A DNA stretch of 64,000 nt from Allomyces arbusculus (Eukaryota; Blastocladiomycota; Blastocladiomycetes; Blastocladiales; Blastocladiaceae): contig JADHYV010000030.1 in assembly GCA_027604705.1 (NCBI GenBank), forward strand, positions 124,001 to 188,000, given 5' to 3'. Positions 22,739 to 35,304 of this stretch are shown here, one piece after another. Below the pieces are notes generated by a model. The model searched no databases and was not told where the DNA came from. It was given only the letters and a program-made list of their open reading frames with translations. How positions within the stretch are numbered: position 1 is the stretch's first letter; each line of letters opens with the position of its first letter. The position numbers and the translations under genes are program-made.

Positions 22739-25597
22739 ATGCAAGCGCTGCGAGCCGTATCACGGGCATCGGCCCTCCGACTAACACGGATCTCGTCTCC
22801 GAGGTCGACCCCGCTCTCCATTGCCGCGCGGGCGCCATGGCGCCCCATGACGACCCCAACCGCAACCACCGATCCCTCCCCTCCGACCAATAAACCGGCG
22901 CTCAAGAAATTCCCGTTCGCCTACGACGTCTCCCTTATCGAGTCCACCTGGCGCAACGTGCCGATCCCGCGCCCAACCTCATCCACGCCCGAGAACAAGT
23001 ACTATGTCCTGGTCATGTTCCCGTACCCGAGCGGCAACCTGCACATGGGCCACGTACGTGTCTACACGCTCTCGGACATTATGGCGCGGTACCACCGCAT
23101 GCGCGGTCGTGCCGTGATCAACCCGATGGGATGGGACGCGTTTGGATTGCCGGCCGAGAACGCGGCCTTGGAGCGCAACGTGCACCCGGAAACATGGACG
23201 CTCGCGAATATCGAGGATATGAAGGCGCAGATGCATTTGATTGGTTTGGATTTTGATTGGGAGCGGGTACGTCTCCTTCGGAATCCGGTTTGAGGAGGGG
23301 GTAGAGGCTGAGATTTGGAGGTGTGTGTAGGAAGTCGCGACGTGCTTGCCCGACTACTACAAGCACACACAGGCGCTGTTTCTCGAAATGGCCAAGGCCG
23401 GGCTCGCGTACCGCAAGGAGGCGCTCGTGAATTGGGACCCGATCGACAAGACCGTCTTGGCGAATGAGCAAGTCGATGCCGAGGGCCGGTCGTGGCGGTC
23501 CGGCGCGGTCGTGGAGAAGAAGAAGCTCAACCAGTGGTTCTTGCGAATTACCGACTTTGCCGACGTGCGTTACACTTTTTTTGTACATGGTTGCATTCAA
23601 TGGAATCCCGTTCTCATCAACCTTGAATGACAGGACCTGCTCGACGGCCTCAACTACGTTGAGTGGCCAAACGAAGTCAAGCAAATGCAGCGCAACTGGA
23701 TCGGCAAGTCGACCGGCATGCACTTCGACTTTTCTCTCACCACCGACCACGCCACGCGCATCAAAGTCTTCACGAGCCGCCCAGAGACCTTACCCGGCGC
23801 GACCTTCCTCGCCATCGCGCCCGACCACCCGCTCCTGGACCACGTCCCCTCTGACCGCCGTGCCGAGGTCCACGCCGCGGCCGCGCAGTACTTGAAGGAG
23901 CAGCAGTTTGGCCAGTACAACGAGGCCAAGCGCGGTCTCGCGACGGGCCTGTTTGTCGCGCACCCGCTGACCCGTGCGCCATTGCCTGTCTACGTGAGCA
24001 ACTACGTTCTTGGCGACTACGGCACGGGTGCAGTCATGGGCGTGCCCGCGCACGACGCGCGCGACGCCGATTTCGCTGTCGCGCACAACCTCCCCGTCGT
24101 CCAAGTCCTCGGTGACAACGGGACCGTGTTACCCACGTTCGGCGCGCCGCTCGCGGGCCTGTCCGCAGCCGAGGCCACCGCGCACCTCGCCGCGACCGAA
24201 ATCGGCACCCCAACGACGCAGTACAAGTTGCGCGACTGGCTGATTTCGCGGCAGCGGTACTGGGGCTGTCCGATCCCGATTGTGCACTGCCCCAGCTGCG
24301 GTCCCGTCCCGGTACCCGCAACAGACCTCCCCGTCCTCCTCCCACCAGGGATGCACGACGCGCGCAACGTCACCTGCGCGTGCCCGCAGTGCGCGCGCCC
24401 GGACGCCGTGCGCGACCCGGACACGATGGACACGTTTGTGGATTCGGCGTGGTACTTTATGCGGTACCTCGACTCGACGAACCCGGACGCGCCGTTCGAT
24501 TTGGAGAAAGTGAAACAGGGGATGCCGGTGGACTTGTACATTGGCGGGATCGAGCACGCGATCCTGCACCTGCTCTACGCGCGGTTCGTGACCAAATTCG
24601 TCGACCGGCACCTCGTCCCGCTCCCGAACCGCGGCGAACCGTTTTCCAAGTTGCTCGCGCAGGGCATGGTCCACGGGCGCACGCTCAAGGATCCCGCGAC
24701 GGGCCGGTACCTGAAACCCGCCGAGATTGATTGGAGCAGCCCGGCGCGGCCGACGTTTGACGGCGGCAAGGTACCGAAAGTGACGTATGAGAAGATGTCC
24801 AAGTCCAAGTACAACGGCGTCGCGCCCGAGGACGTGATTGCGGCCTACGGGAGCGATGTGGTAAGGGCGTATATTATTGCCAAGGCGCCGCCGGCGCAGG
24901 TGCTCGAGTGGGACGAGGACGCGATTGTCGGGCTCGCGCGGTGGACGAACCGCGTGTATGCGTTGGTCGAGCAGCGGGTGAAGAGTGGGACGGAGTTTAT
25001 GCCGGCGAAGGTGGGGGAGGGGGTGACGGTGGAGACGATGGGGAGGGAGGAGAAGGCGTTGTGGGCGACGACGAACGAGCTGCACGAGCAGGTACGCCGT
25101 TTCATTTCGTTACCGACGAACGAACTGGAGCAATTGAACTGACCGGTTTTGTGCGCGACCAGACGACCAACGCCCTCGAGCATCCGCACAACCTCAACAC
25201 GTACCCGTCGAACCTGATCAAGCTCACGCACGCGCTCGCCGCGTTCCCGGCCACCTCGTCGCCCGTCTACGACCTGTGCCTCGCACGTCTGATCCAGCTC
25301 ATGGCGCCTCTGACCCCTGCTCTCGCGCAGGAACTGTGGCACCAACTCGGTGCACCGGGGAGTGTCTGGGCCGAGTGGCCCGCGCACGCGGCGGTTCAGC
25401 GCGAGTCGGTGACAGTGATTGTGCAAGTGAATGGCAAGACGCGCGGGACGGTGGAATTGGACGTGGACCAGCTCGACCAGGCCGCGTCGATGGTGGAGAA
25501 GTCGGAGATTGGGACCAAGTGGTTGCACGGCAAGACGATCAAGAAGGTGATTGTCGTGGGCAAGGGCAAGGTCGTAAATTTTGTCGTCACGGCGTAG
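22739..25597 (+). CDS. NAM2: Mitochondrial leucyl-tRNA synthetase
   Basis: Four exons: 22739-23266, 23331-23564, 23634-25091 and 25163-25597, giving 884 residues. It charges tRNA-Leu. Visible motifs are [11 protein letters not shown] (HIGH), [13 protein letters not shown], the CP1 editing domain ([19 protein letters not shown] and [13 protein letters not shown], with the conserved Asp), [11 protein letters not shown], and [15 protein letters not shown] (KMSKS). The C-terminal exon ends with the beta-stranded domain ([15 protein letters not shown]) typical of bacterial and mitochondrial LeuRS. The N-terminal ~50 residues are rich in Arg, Ser and Ala ([18 protein letters not shown]), a likely mitochondrial presequence. 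Yeast NAM2 also helps splice group I introns; that role is not assumed here. Start at 22739 is the first ATG in frame. Confidence 0.94.
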
Positions 25598-25811
25598 GAT
25601 CAGGTTGAATCGAGCTTTTGTTAGTGCTGCATAGTCTAGTCTTATTTGCACACGCTATCATGCTGCCACTTTGTTTTTGCCTACCCTTGTTTTTGCCTAC
25701 CCTTGTCCACAGTCAGAGACTCGCGAGATCGAGAGAGTCAAGACGGGAAGTACTGGCTCTCCTTCTCGCAAGCTCGAGCCCATCCAAGATGCACATTGTT
25801 GTTGGACTGAT

Positions 25812-27485
<1,674 letters not shown>

Positions 27486-28194
27486 GGTGGTGGGCGCGGC
27501 GCGATGCGTTGCAGCAGCGTTGGCGGCGGCAGCGGCAGCCTGGGGCGGCGCAGAGTGCCGGGGCGGCAGTGCGGGCGGGAAGATGGGCAGTCGGCGACCG
27601 AGAATGGCGGCAGCAGGCGCGTTCGCAGCGTCAGATTGGGGACGATCGGGGAAGGGACTGGCGCCAAGAGGTGGGTCCAACAGCCGGTGCCGCGGGGTCC
27701 AGAATCGAATCGATGAGAGCGGTATCGCGCGCCGAGATGGCCGATCGGCTGGCGTGCGGGGTCGTTGAGCGCGTCGGGCCGGCCGGGGGAACGTCGAGCC
27801 GGGCGAGCAGGGTGTCAAGATGCAGCGGGCAGGGAGACGCGTCCCTTAGCGGGGCCGCACACGACGAGCAGGGCGCGCGGCAACGACGGTGCGGCAAGTG
27901 GCAGCGGCAGCGGCAGCAGCGGTCGGGCAAGAAGGGCCCAAGTGCTGTACTGCGGTAAAGCACACGCGCTCCGGCCACGCTGGCGAGCAGCAGCGGGTGC
28001 GCGACGTTGCACGGCACTTCACGACGCTGCAAGACGCGGGCGAGTGGCAAAGGTGACTTGCACGCGCGCATCACGCCGGAATGACCGCATGTCTCCTGCC
28101 TTCACGGCGGGCCGCTGATCACCGCTTGCGCCGTGGTCAATTCTGTCAACCGCCACGGCCGGCAATCCCGCGGACCTGAGCAACCGACCGCCCG
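27486..28194. promoter_or_regulatory. Divergent spacer between the NDR kinase and EXOG
   Basis: 709 GC-rich bases between two diverging starts. Part next to the kinase is open in frame with it and Pro/Ala-rich, so it may be coding or 5' UTR. No other gene is supported. Confidence 0.4.
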
Positions 28195-29598
28195 ATGCTG
28201 CAAAAAGTCGCTCTCGTTGGCGCCGGCACGCTGCTCGGCGGCGGCGCCGTGGCGCTCTACTTCCGCAACCAGCAACAGCAAGCACGCCCTGCATCGGCCG
28301 TGCTTTCCGTCCCGCAATCGACCGCACCATCTGGTGCTGCCGTGCCGCTGCCGCACACGCTCGTGACCCCGGCCGGCCGCACGTTCCTGTCGCCGCGGCA
28401 CGCCGAGCTGCTCAAGTACGGCCTGCCGAACGCGACGCAGTTGCAGCTCAAGCAAAACTACGTCTCGCTCATCGACTTCCGTCTGCGCGAACCGCTGTGG
28501 GTGCTCGAGCACTTGACCAAGGAAAATGTGCGCGGCGACGCCGACCGTGCCAATGTCGGCTTCATGCAAGACAATGACGTGCCCAAGCCGTACCGCGCAT
28601 CGAACGACGACTATGCTAAGTCGGGCTACTCGCGAGGCCACATGGCGCCCGCATCCAACAACAAGACGTCGATCGACGCCATGCGCGAGTCGTTTTTGCT
28701 CTCGTCGAATATCGTGCCACAGGACCTCGACAACAACATGTTTTACTGGAACCGCATGGAGCGCGTACGTTGTCGGCGCCTCTCCACCCGATCAATTCGC
28801 TCTTTTTTGCTTTCCGATCCTCACCCAACATATTTCCGGTAGTGGGTCAGGCAACTCGTCACCAAGAAGGGCTTTGACGCCGTGCACATCATGTCCGGCC
28901 CGCTCTTCCTCCCCTCGCGTCTCTCGGCCGACGGCCCCGTCATCGACGCTGCCAACTCGACCGACGTGGTCTTGCACTCGTCCACGCCCGCTGGCGCATC
29001 CTACCAGGGCACCGCGATCCTGGCCCCACCCCCCGCCGACGTGTTCACGCCGCCCCCCTCGGCGCCTTCCTCGCGACAATCGACCATGATCGCCGGCAAG
29101 CCCTTTGGTTTCGTCTCCTACAAGACGATCGGCGACTCGCACGTGGCCGTGCCGACGCATCTGTTCAAGGCAGTCCTCGCCGAAAAATCCAATGGCGACG
29201 GCAAGCCGCCGACCACCTTTTTCGCGGCGTTTATCGTGCCCAACACGCCGGTCGCCGACCACTTGCCGCTCAAGGCCTTCCAGGTCCCGCGCGAAACGCT
29301 CGAAAAGTACGCTGGGTTCCAAGTGTATGACCGCGCGTTCCAGATGTTGCCGGTCATGGACTTGTGCGCGGTGCAGGACCCAACCGCCAAGCATTCGCGT
29401 GAGGGCGCGACCATGTGCCAGTTGGAGAACGCGACCGAGTTTAAGCTGTTCACGATGGAGCGGGATCTGGGCAAGGCCAGGTCGCGCGACCAGCTAGAGA
29501 AGATGTATGGCCAGATTCAGGCGCTGGCGGCCAAGGAGGGGGTGGCTGTGCCCGAGGCGGCCAAGGCGACGTATGAGGCCAAGTCGCGGCAGTTGTAA
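28195..29598 (+). CDS. EXOG: EXOG-type mitochondrial DNA/RNA non-specific nuclease
   Basis: Two exons, 28195-28764 and 28843-29598, give 441 residues. The active-site motif is SRGHMAPASNN; EXOG has SRGHM where EndoG/NUC1 has DRGH, so EXOG is preferred over NUC1. Flanking blocks match EXOG: PLWVLEHLTKENVRGDADR, SNIVPQDLDNN, MSGPLFLP, and HVAVPTHLFKAVL. The histidine of RGH is the general base and the Asn cluster binds the metal. The N-terminus has a hydrophobic segment (VALVGAGTLLGGGAVALYF) that could anchor it in the inner mitochondrial membrane. A Pro/Ser-rich insert of roughly 60 residues after the MSGPLFLP block, absent from animal EXOG, lengthens the protein. EXOG trims 5' ends in mitochondrial DNA repair. 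Confidence 0.88.
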
Positions 29599-29838
29599 TA
29601 GGTAGTGCGATTGCCTGTATCTTGTTTGCTCAATGCACATCACGTCCCTGACGTTTCCTGAACCGCTTGGACCATGGCCTGCCTCTGTTGAAACTAATGT
29701 CCACGACCTCGTCTTTGGTCATCTTTTGCATTTGCTGATTCTCACTCCTTCCGATTTCAACAGAACCGACACCAAAACACCAATACCAAAAAAAGGGAAA
29801 TGTAGCGTACAACCCACAATCGGATAGTCAAACAAATC

Positions 29839-29842
29839 AAAA
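29839..29842 (-). terminator. Pol III T-run after tRNA-Lys
   Basis: Four T residues on the minus strand five bases beyond the tRNA 3' end, a minimal Pol III stop. Confidence 0.5.
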
Positions 29843-29846
29843 TAAT

Positions 29847-29919
29847 CACCCAACGCGGGGCTCGAACCCGCGGCCTTAGGATTAAAAGTCCCACGCTCTA
29901 CCGACTGAGCTAGTCGGGC
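29847..29919 (-). tRNA. tRNA-Lys (anticodon UUU)
   Basis: A 73-base intronless cloverleaf on the minus strand. Acceptor GCCCGAC pairs with GTTGGGT, using two G-U pairs. The D arm contains TAGCTCAGTCGGTAGAGC, the anticodon loop is CTTTTAA (UUU, reads AAA/AAG), and box B is GGTTCGAGCCC. Discriminator is G. Confidence 0.94.
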
Positions 29920-30080
29920 TTGTCATCGTTTCACACGTATTATGTTTGGACTACGTAAATTAGTTTTACTTCATTTTCACGTCTTTGACTGTCTTCGATC
30001 GTGACGTCTGGCGGCCGTTCAAACCATTTCCGAACACGTCCATCCACCTTCCCATTCCAAATCCCGACTTGCTGCAAATC

Positions 30081-31341
30081 ATGACCAAAGACCCCATTGT
30101 CCTGAGCCGCGGCGACGTCTGCCTTTACGCGAGCGACCTGCGCACGTTGGAAGCGGGGCAATGGATCACTGACGCCGTGATCGCGTATTGGTTCGGGTCG
30201 GCATCGTTTCATTCGATGGTCGCAACCCACCGTTGAGCGCAGCGTCAATCGAGCGAGAACTGATCGTTCATGATGATCGGCGCACCCTTGCGAATACGGT
30301 GTGGATTTGTGCGGCTTGCGATGGTTGATCAAGCAGTTTGCTCGACGAGCTACCGCGAAGTAAGTCGACCGCACGGTGGCCTTGCTTGCTGACTGTGACC
30401 CAAGCGTTGACGAAGGTTGGTTATTTCTGCAGCAAATCCTACAAACATCAACGACACCGGCCTCCACATCTATCACGTCCCGCCTTCCATCGTTCGCCTC
30501 GCTGTCGAGCTGGGCGGTATGTGATCCGTTAGAAGTCGAGCAACACTCGCCTGTTTGTCGAGCTGCCGCTGATCTTCACGATTCCCGCAACCAACACGCT
30601 CCGCAGACCCGACGATTGCTGCGGCCATGCTCGCCGGCTCACCGCTGTTCTACGCCGACGTTCTGTTCATTCCCGTCAACGACTTCCAAGGGAACGGCGC
30701 ACTGAGCGGGACGCATTGGTACGCACACCTCGCACTTGTGCACTCGAGCGTCGGGGTTGGCCAACTCATCTCGTGCATCTCCAGGTCGCTTCTCGTCTTT
30801 GACCGGCACGGCGAGACGCTCCGCACTTACGACAGTCTCGGTAGAACCAACCAGCAGGCCGCGCGCGACGTGGCCAAGCTGTTCTGGGCCATGGTCGAGC
30901 CGGAGCGCGCCAATTCGTGTCCGTCTCCTTGCCCCACCACGATCGAATGGATCAAACCGGTGTGACTGACCCTCTCCACGGCGTTCATCCCAAAGGTCCG
31001 GCCGTGCAGCGGCAGCGTGGCCCGCGCCAGTCTAACAGTACGCACGTCTCCATCGTACTCTCCCCGCTCCTCACCGACAACTGATCACGATCGTGGTGAT
31101 AGTGTCGGACTGCGGCATCAACGTCCTTTACGTCTCGCGTGTGCTCACGGAGCGCCTCCTGCAGGACGCGAGACAGCAAGAATACCAAGGTGCCAAGACA
31201 GCCGAGATGGACTGGTATGTGCAGAGCCCGGTTGACGGCGGTTTGGCGGGTGTTCGACGCGCGATTCGCGAGGAACTGCAGAGCATGGCTGCCACGCGCG
31301 CGGCGTTGGTGTCGGCGCCGGCGCCGGCGCCGGCCAAGTAG
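30081..31341 (+). CDS. SENP8: NEDD8-specific protease (SENP8/NEDP1/Den1 family)
   Basis: Seven exons: 30081-30196, 30339-30361, 30433-30516, 30607-30718, 30785-30918, 30996-31037 and 31103-31341, giving 249 residues with every phase consistent. The cysteine-protease triad falls at His111 (SGTHWS), Asp128 (TYDSL) and Cys174 (SDCGINV), with the oxyanion-hole Gln168 (PRQSN). Family blocks DPIVLSRGDVCLYASDLRTL and VLFIPVND are also present. SENP8 removes NEDD8 from proteins and processes its precursor. Exon 2 is only 23 bases and is placed by phase and position, so it is the weakest part; the first donor could also be at 30191 instead of 30197. The gene is short relative to its intron number. The C-terminus has a short Ala-Pro repeat. 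Confidence 0.82.
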
Positions 31342-31816
31342 AATAAGCTTGAATACATTCTGGGAGGTGCCTTTGCGATTCGTGGGGTGTGCGCTTGAGC
31401 AAATCCACAAGAAAGGCAAGATTGCGAGGTGGGAACTGGAACTAGGTGGTCCACGTCATACTTCACTTTTCATGATCATGAAGCCATGGCGACGATCATG
31501 ACTTGCAAGCAATCGCCGCGTCGACTTCACCTTCGCTTGACGACCACCAACGATGCCTGCAAAAATGACCAGCTGCAACGGCCATGCCGGCGGCGTCTCA
31601 GCTCGTCGTGCAGGCGGGGGCGAGTCGAAGAACTTGGCGACCGCAGATACATAACCCCGGCCAACCCACCTGATTGACTTCAGCTCCTGCTCCAACGAGG
31701 AACAACACTGGACCGACGCAATTTGTCGATTACGAAAGTGAGCCTGCCGAGTTATCACTTTGTGTTGTCCTGCACGGCTTGCGCGACCCCGTCCCATCGC
31801 TCTCGTCCCCGCCGTC
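31342..31816. other. Spacer between SENP8 and the NADPH oxidase gene
   Basis: 475 bases between two genes on the same strand. It holds the oxidase promoter. Nothing else is supported. Confidence 0.4.
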
Positions 31817-33620
31817 ATGTCCCGCCAAGAAGCTGTCGTTGCTGTTCGGCTCAACGATGCCAATGTCGTGGCAAGGTCAATACGCCGCCGCGACAAGTCG
31901 GGCATGGTCGTGAAGTGGAAAAACTGGCTCGTCAATGAAGGTCTGCTCAATCTTCCCGCTTCGCTGCACACCTCTTGACCTGCCCGCTGACGACTCCACC
32001 CGAATGCAGGCACCAAACGCTTTTGTTTCCTGCTCTTTATTGCGTCGCAGCTGTACCTCTTCTTCTCCACCTTCTACACGTACCATTTCGGCACGCGGTT
32101 CACGATCGTGCAAACGCTCGTCGGCGACGGAATCGCCACGGCCAAGTCGGCAGCCGCATGCCTGAACCTCGACTGCGGTATCATCTTGTTCCCGGTGTGC
32201 CGCACGCTCATTTCGAAACTGCGCGTCACGTTCCTGTCGAACATTATTCCATTTGACAAGAACATCACGTTCCATCGCTACGTGGCCTACGCGATCGTGT
32301 TCTTCACGTGGGTGCATTGCACGGCGCATTACTGGAATTACCGGATGCTCGGGCTGGCGACGACGCACTCGGGTATGCGTTTGACGAAGTGCGACCTTTC
32401 TCGATCTGTGCAACATCGCTGACGCTCCCGCTCTCCCTGACGTAGCCGAGTGGTACGCCCTGATCTCGGGCCCGGGTCTGACCGGCCAAGTCTCGACGCT
32501 CGCGCTCTTCCTCATGGTCACGTCCGCCGCCGAACGTGTGCGCCGCGCGCACCACGAAATTTTCTGGTACACGCACCACCTGTTCCTCGTCTTCTTCGCC
32601 GGCTTGCTCCCGCACGGCGCCTTCTGTTTCGTCAAGGCCAACAAGCCGCCGCTCTGCTCGGTCGGTGGCAATTTCTGGAAATACTTTGTGGGCGGCGGCG
32701 CGCTGTACATGCTCGAGCGCATCGTGCGCGAACTGCGCGCGCGCCGCGAAACCAAGATCTCCAAAGTGATTCTGCACCCGGGGAAAGTGCTCGAGTTGCA
32801 GATCACGAAACGGTCGGCGACGATGCGCGCCGGGCAGTATATTTGGCTGCAATGCCCCGCGGTGTCGCCCGTGCAATGGCACCCGTTCACGCTTACGTCG
32901 GCGCCGCAGGAAGGGTTCCTGAGCGTGCATGTCCGGCTTGTTGGGGACTGGACGATTGGATTGGCCAAGGCGTGCAGCGTGACACTCACCGACGCCGATA
33001 AGAAACTTGAGCCGCAACTCGGTGCGCATGCCGAGTCGCATGTTCCACGAATTCTCGTTGACGGGCCGTACGGCGCCGCGTCCGAGGACTGGATGCGGTA
33101 CGAGGTCCTTTTGTGCGTCGGTGCCGGGATCGGCGTGACCCCGTTCGCGAGCATTCTCAAGACGCTCTACTTTATCAAGACGCAGGCGCGCGGTGGGGAA
33201 GGCATGGATCGGCTCGCGCACGTCAAGCAGTTGCATTTCGTGTGGGTGTGTCGTGAAACCGCGGCGTTCGAGTGGTTCCACACGCTATTGCGCACGATCG
33301 AGACGGAGTTCCCGGACCTCGTGCAAATTCATCTCTACTTGACGGGCGCGATGAAGCCCGATCAGATCACGAATGTCATGATTCATGATACGTCGTCGGG
33401 CCGCGACGCGCTGTCGGGACTGCAGAGTATGACGTATTATGGCCGGCCGTCGTGGGATACGATTTTCACGGGGCTCAAGGCGTCGTACCCGGAGACGGAC
33501 GTGGGGGTGTTTTTCTGCGGGCCGAAAGTCTTGTCGGAGACGCTGCACCGCGCGTGCAATAAGCATACGGATAGCGGTGGGGCCGGCGTGAGGTTTTATT
33601 ACAACAAGGAGAATTTCTAG
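31817..33620 (+). CDS. NADPH oxidase catalytic subunit (NOX2-like / fungal NoxA-like)
   Basis: Three exons: 31817-31940, 32010-32372 and 32446-33620, giving 553 residues. It passes electrons from NADPH via FAD and two haems to O2 across a membrane. The N-terminus WLVNEGTKRF resembles NOX2 WAVNEG. Haem-ligating histidines sit in ITFHRYVAY...VHCTAHYW and EIFWYTHHLFLVFF. The FAD site is HPFTLTSAP, the NADPH site GAGIGVTPFASIL, with CGP near the end and the C-terminal FYYNKENF that closes NOX1-3. There are no EF-hands, so control by a p67/NoxR-like partner is likely by analogy. ATG 31903 is an alternative start that would mimic NOX2 more closely. Fungal NoxA enzymes serve differentiation and signalling. 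Confidence 0.9.
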
Positions 33621-34315
33621 GCAAGCGGGGTTGTTGTGGGCGCCGTTGTACATATCTGATTGGGTGCGGAAAGTATATCCAGGTTTCTCTTGTGAGATTG
33701 CTTGCGTCCAATTCTTTGATGGAGAGAGGTGAAGCCAGTCCAGGCCAACGACCTGTGCTCTTGAACGGATTGTTTGTGCAGATCAGCTTGCGTTTGATCG
33801 CATGCGGTTCGGAGCGGTCGTGCCGGTAACCGAGATCTGGCGTGCGTGGGTGCTGTACGAGGTCTTCGCTGGTCGGTGGTCACCATGTTGGTCACGACGG
33901 TGAGCGTGTCGGTATCGATCGCAGTCGTGAAACCTGATCCAACCCCATCTCAATCGCATGCTGAATTCAACTCACGAATGCGTGAGGGCATGGATTGGTC
34001 ATTGAATGTTGCTGTGCGAGCATTGTAAAGCAGGACCTTGCTCGTAGGACCCCGCGAGAAAACTCTGGCTTTTGCTCGGAATCGTTGGAGTCGATAGCAA
34101 CAGGAACAGAAATGGGGCTGGCCGAGCGGCAGAAAAATGACCCGTCCACAGAGCGCTCTGTCGCACGCCAAGGTCATTCACATCTACCAGCAGGAGACAG
34201 GATCGGACGTAATCGGACAAGCTCGGCGACGAAGCCAGCAAACACTAATGTATAGGGAAGGAAACCAAAAATCGACCCGACTAAAAGAAGCACAATCAAC
34301 AAGCACCACCCGACC
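33621..34315. other. Convergent spacer between NADPH oxidase and bL21m genes
   Basis: About 700 bases between two stop codons. The short string ggctggccgagcggc near 34113 looks like a tRNA D-arm, but no cloverleaf surrounds it. Nothing supported. Confidence 0.4.
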
Positions 34316-34885
34316 TCACGCCAATGGCTGGACGCTGACCTCGGTGATTCGCAAGGACGTCAGGTGCTGGCGGTGACCGTGCGTACGCTTGTACCCCTTG
34401 CGGCGCTTGGTCTTGACCGTGACCCGCTTCTCCGAAAAGGAGTGCTCAATCACGACGGCCTCGACGCGCGCAAGATTCTCGGCCACGTACGGCGCACCGC
34501 GCAGCGACACGCTCGCCGACCCGATTTCGCGCACCTTGTCGAGCACGAGCTTGGCGCCGAGCGGCACTTTCAAGTGCTGCACCTGCAGCATGTCGCCCTT
34601 GGTGACGTGGTACGGGCGGCCCTTGATTTCAAGCAGGGCGTAGTACGGGCCCGCCGACTGCGCGAGGTGCGCCAGGTACGGTGCGGCCTTCGAGCTTGCG
34701 ACCGCCTCGGCCTTCAGTGCCGGCGTTGCGGCGGCGTCAACGGGCGTGTTGGAGGCAGCGACGGCGGTCGCATTGAAACGGCGACTTGCAAGGGCGGCAA
34801 CGGCCAGACGGGCGACGGTGGACGCTTGCCGTGGTGCCGAGGTCGCAGCGGCTGTTGCGGACCGGGACAGGAGCGAGCACAGCAT
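34316..34885 (-). CDS. MRPL21: Mitochondrial large-subunit ribosomal protein bL21m
   Basis: A single exon of 189 residues. The C-terminal half is the bL21 domain: YALLEIKGRPYHVTKGD, LGAKLVLDKV and the basic closing block KTKRRKGYKRTHGHRQHLT, which contacts rRNA. The N-terminal ~80 residues are rich in Ala, Ser and Arg with no acids at first (LLSRSATAAATSAPRQASTV), a typical mitochondrial presequence. The start at 34885 is the first ATG fitting this. Yeast calls this protein MRPL49. Its mature part matches the ~100-residue family. Confidence 0.92.
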   Translation of the reverse strand: MLCSLLSRSATAAATSAPRQASTVARLAVAALASRRFNATAVAASNTPVDAAATPALKAEAVASSKAAPYLAHLAQSAGPYYALLEIKGRPYHVTKGDMLQVQHLKVPLGAKLVLDKVREIGSASVSLRGAPYVAENLARVEAVVIEHSFSEKRVTVKTKRRKGYKRTHGHRQHLTSLRITEVSVQPLA

Positions 34886-35222
34886 GGTGGATTGGATCTC
34901 GGCGGTGCGTGGGTCGAAACTCGCGGCGTCAACGACAAATGGCACGAAGTCGCAGCTGCTCGATATTGCGGAAGGTCGCCTTGGTGGTGGTGGCACGGTC
35001 GGGTCGAATCTTCTGATCGCGAGAAGGTGAACAGATTTGCTGGCCAGCAAGGGTTGGTTGATCTGCAGTTTTGCACGTGCACACCGAAAAAGTACGATAC
35101 AAAATTTAGCCTTTGCATTCTTTTACGTGCGTTCCTTTACGTGCGACACATCTTCTCGTTTCTCATCTTTGATTGTACTCACGGCCAGTCCTGCACCAAC
35201 ACCGACGACCAACATCAACGAC

Positions 35223-35258
35223 GACGACGACAACCACCACCACCACCACCACCACTAG
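35223..35258. repeat. (GAC)n/(CAC)n simple repeat
   Basis: A run of gac triplets followed by cac triplets just upstream of the F-box copy B1. No function is evident. Confidence 0.7.
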
Positions 35259-35304
35259 CTATCCCGCCACACACCCTGCTACAACCTGCAACAGATCGTC
35301 GAGA

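Noticed and set aside
28195-29598. Assignment as NUC1/EndoG
   Set aside because: The active site is SRGHM and the flanking blocks follow EXOG; NUC1/EndoG has DRGH.
34105-34130. tRNA-like D-arm string
   Set aside because: No acceptor or T arm at the right distance; no cloverleaf can be folded.
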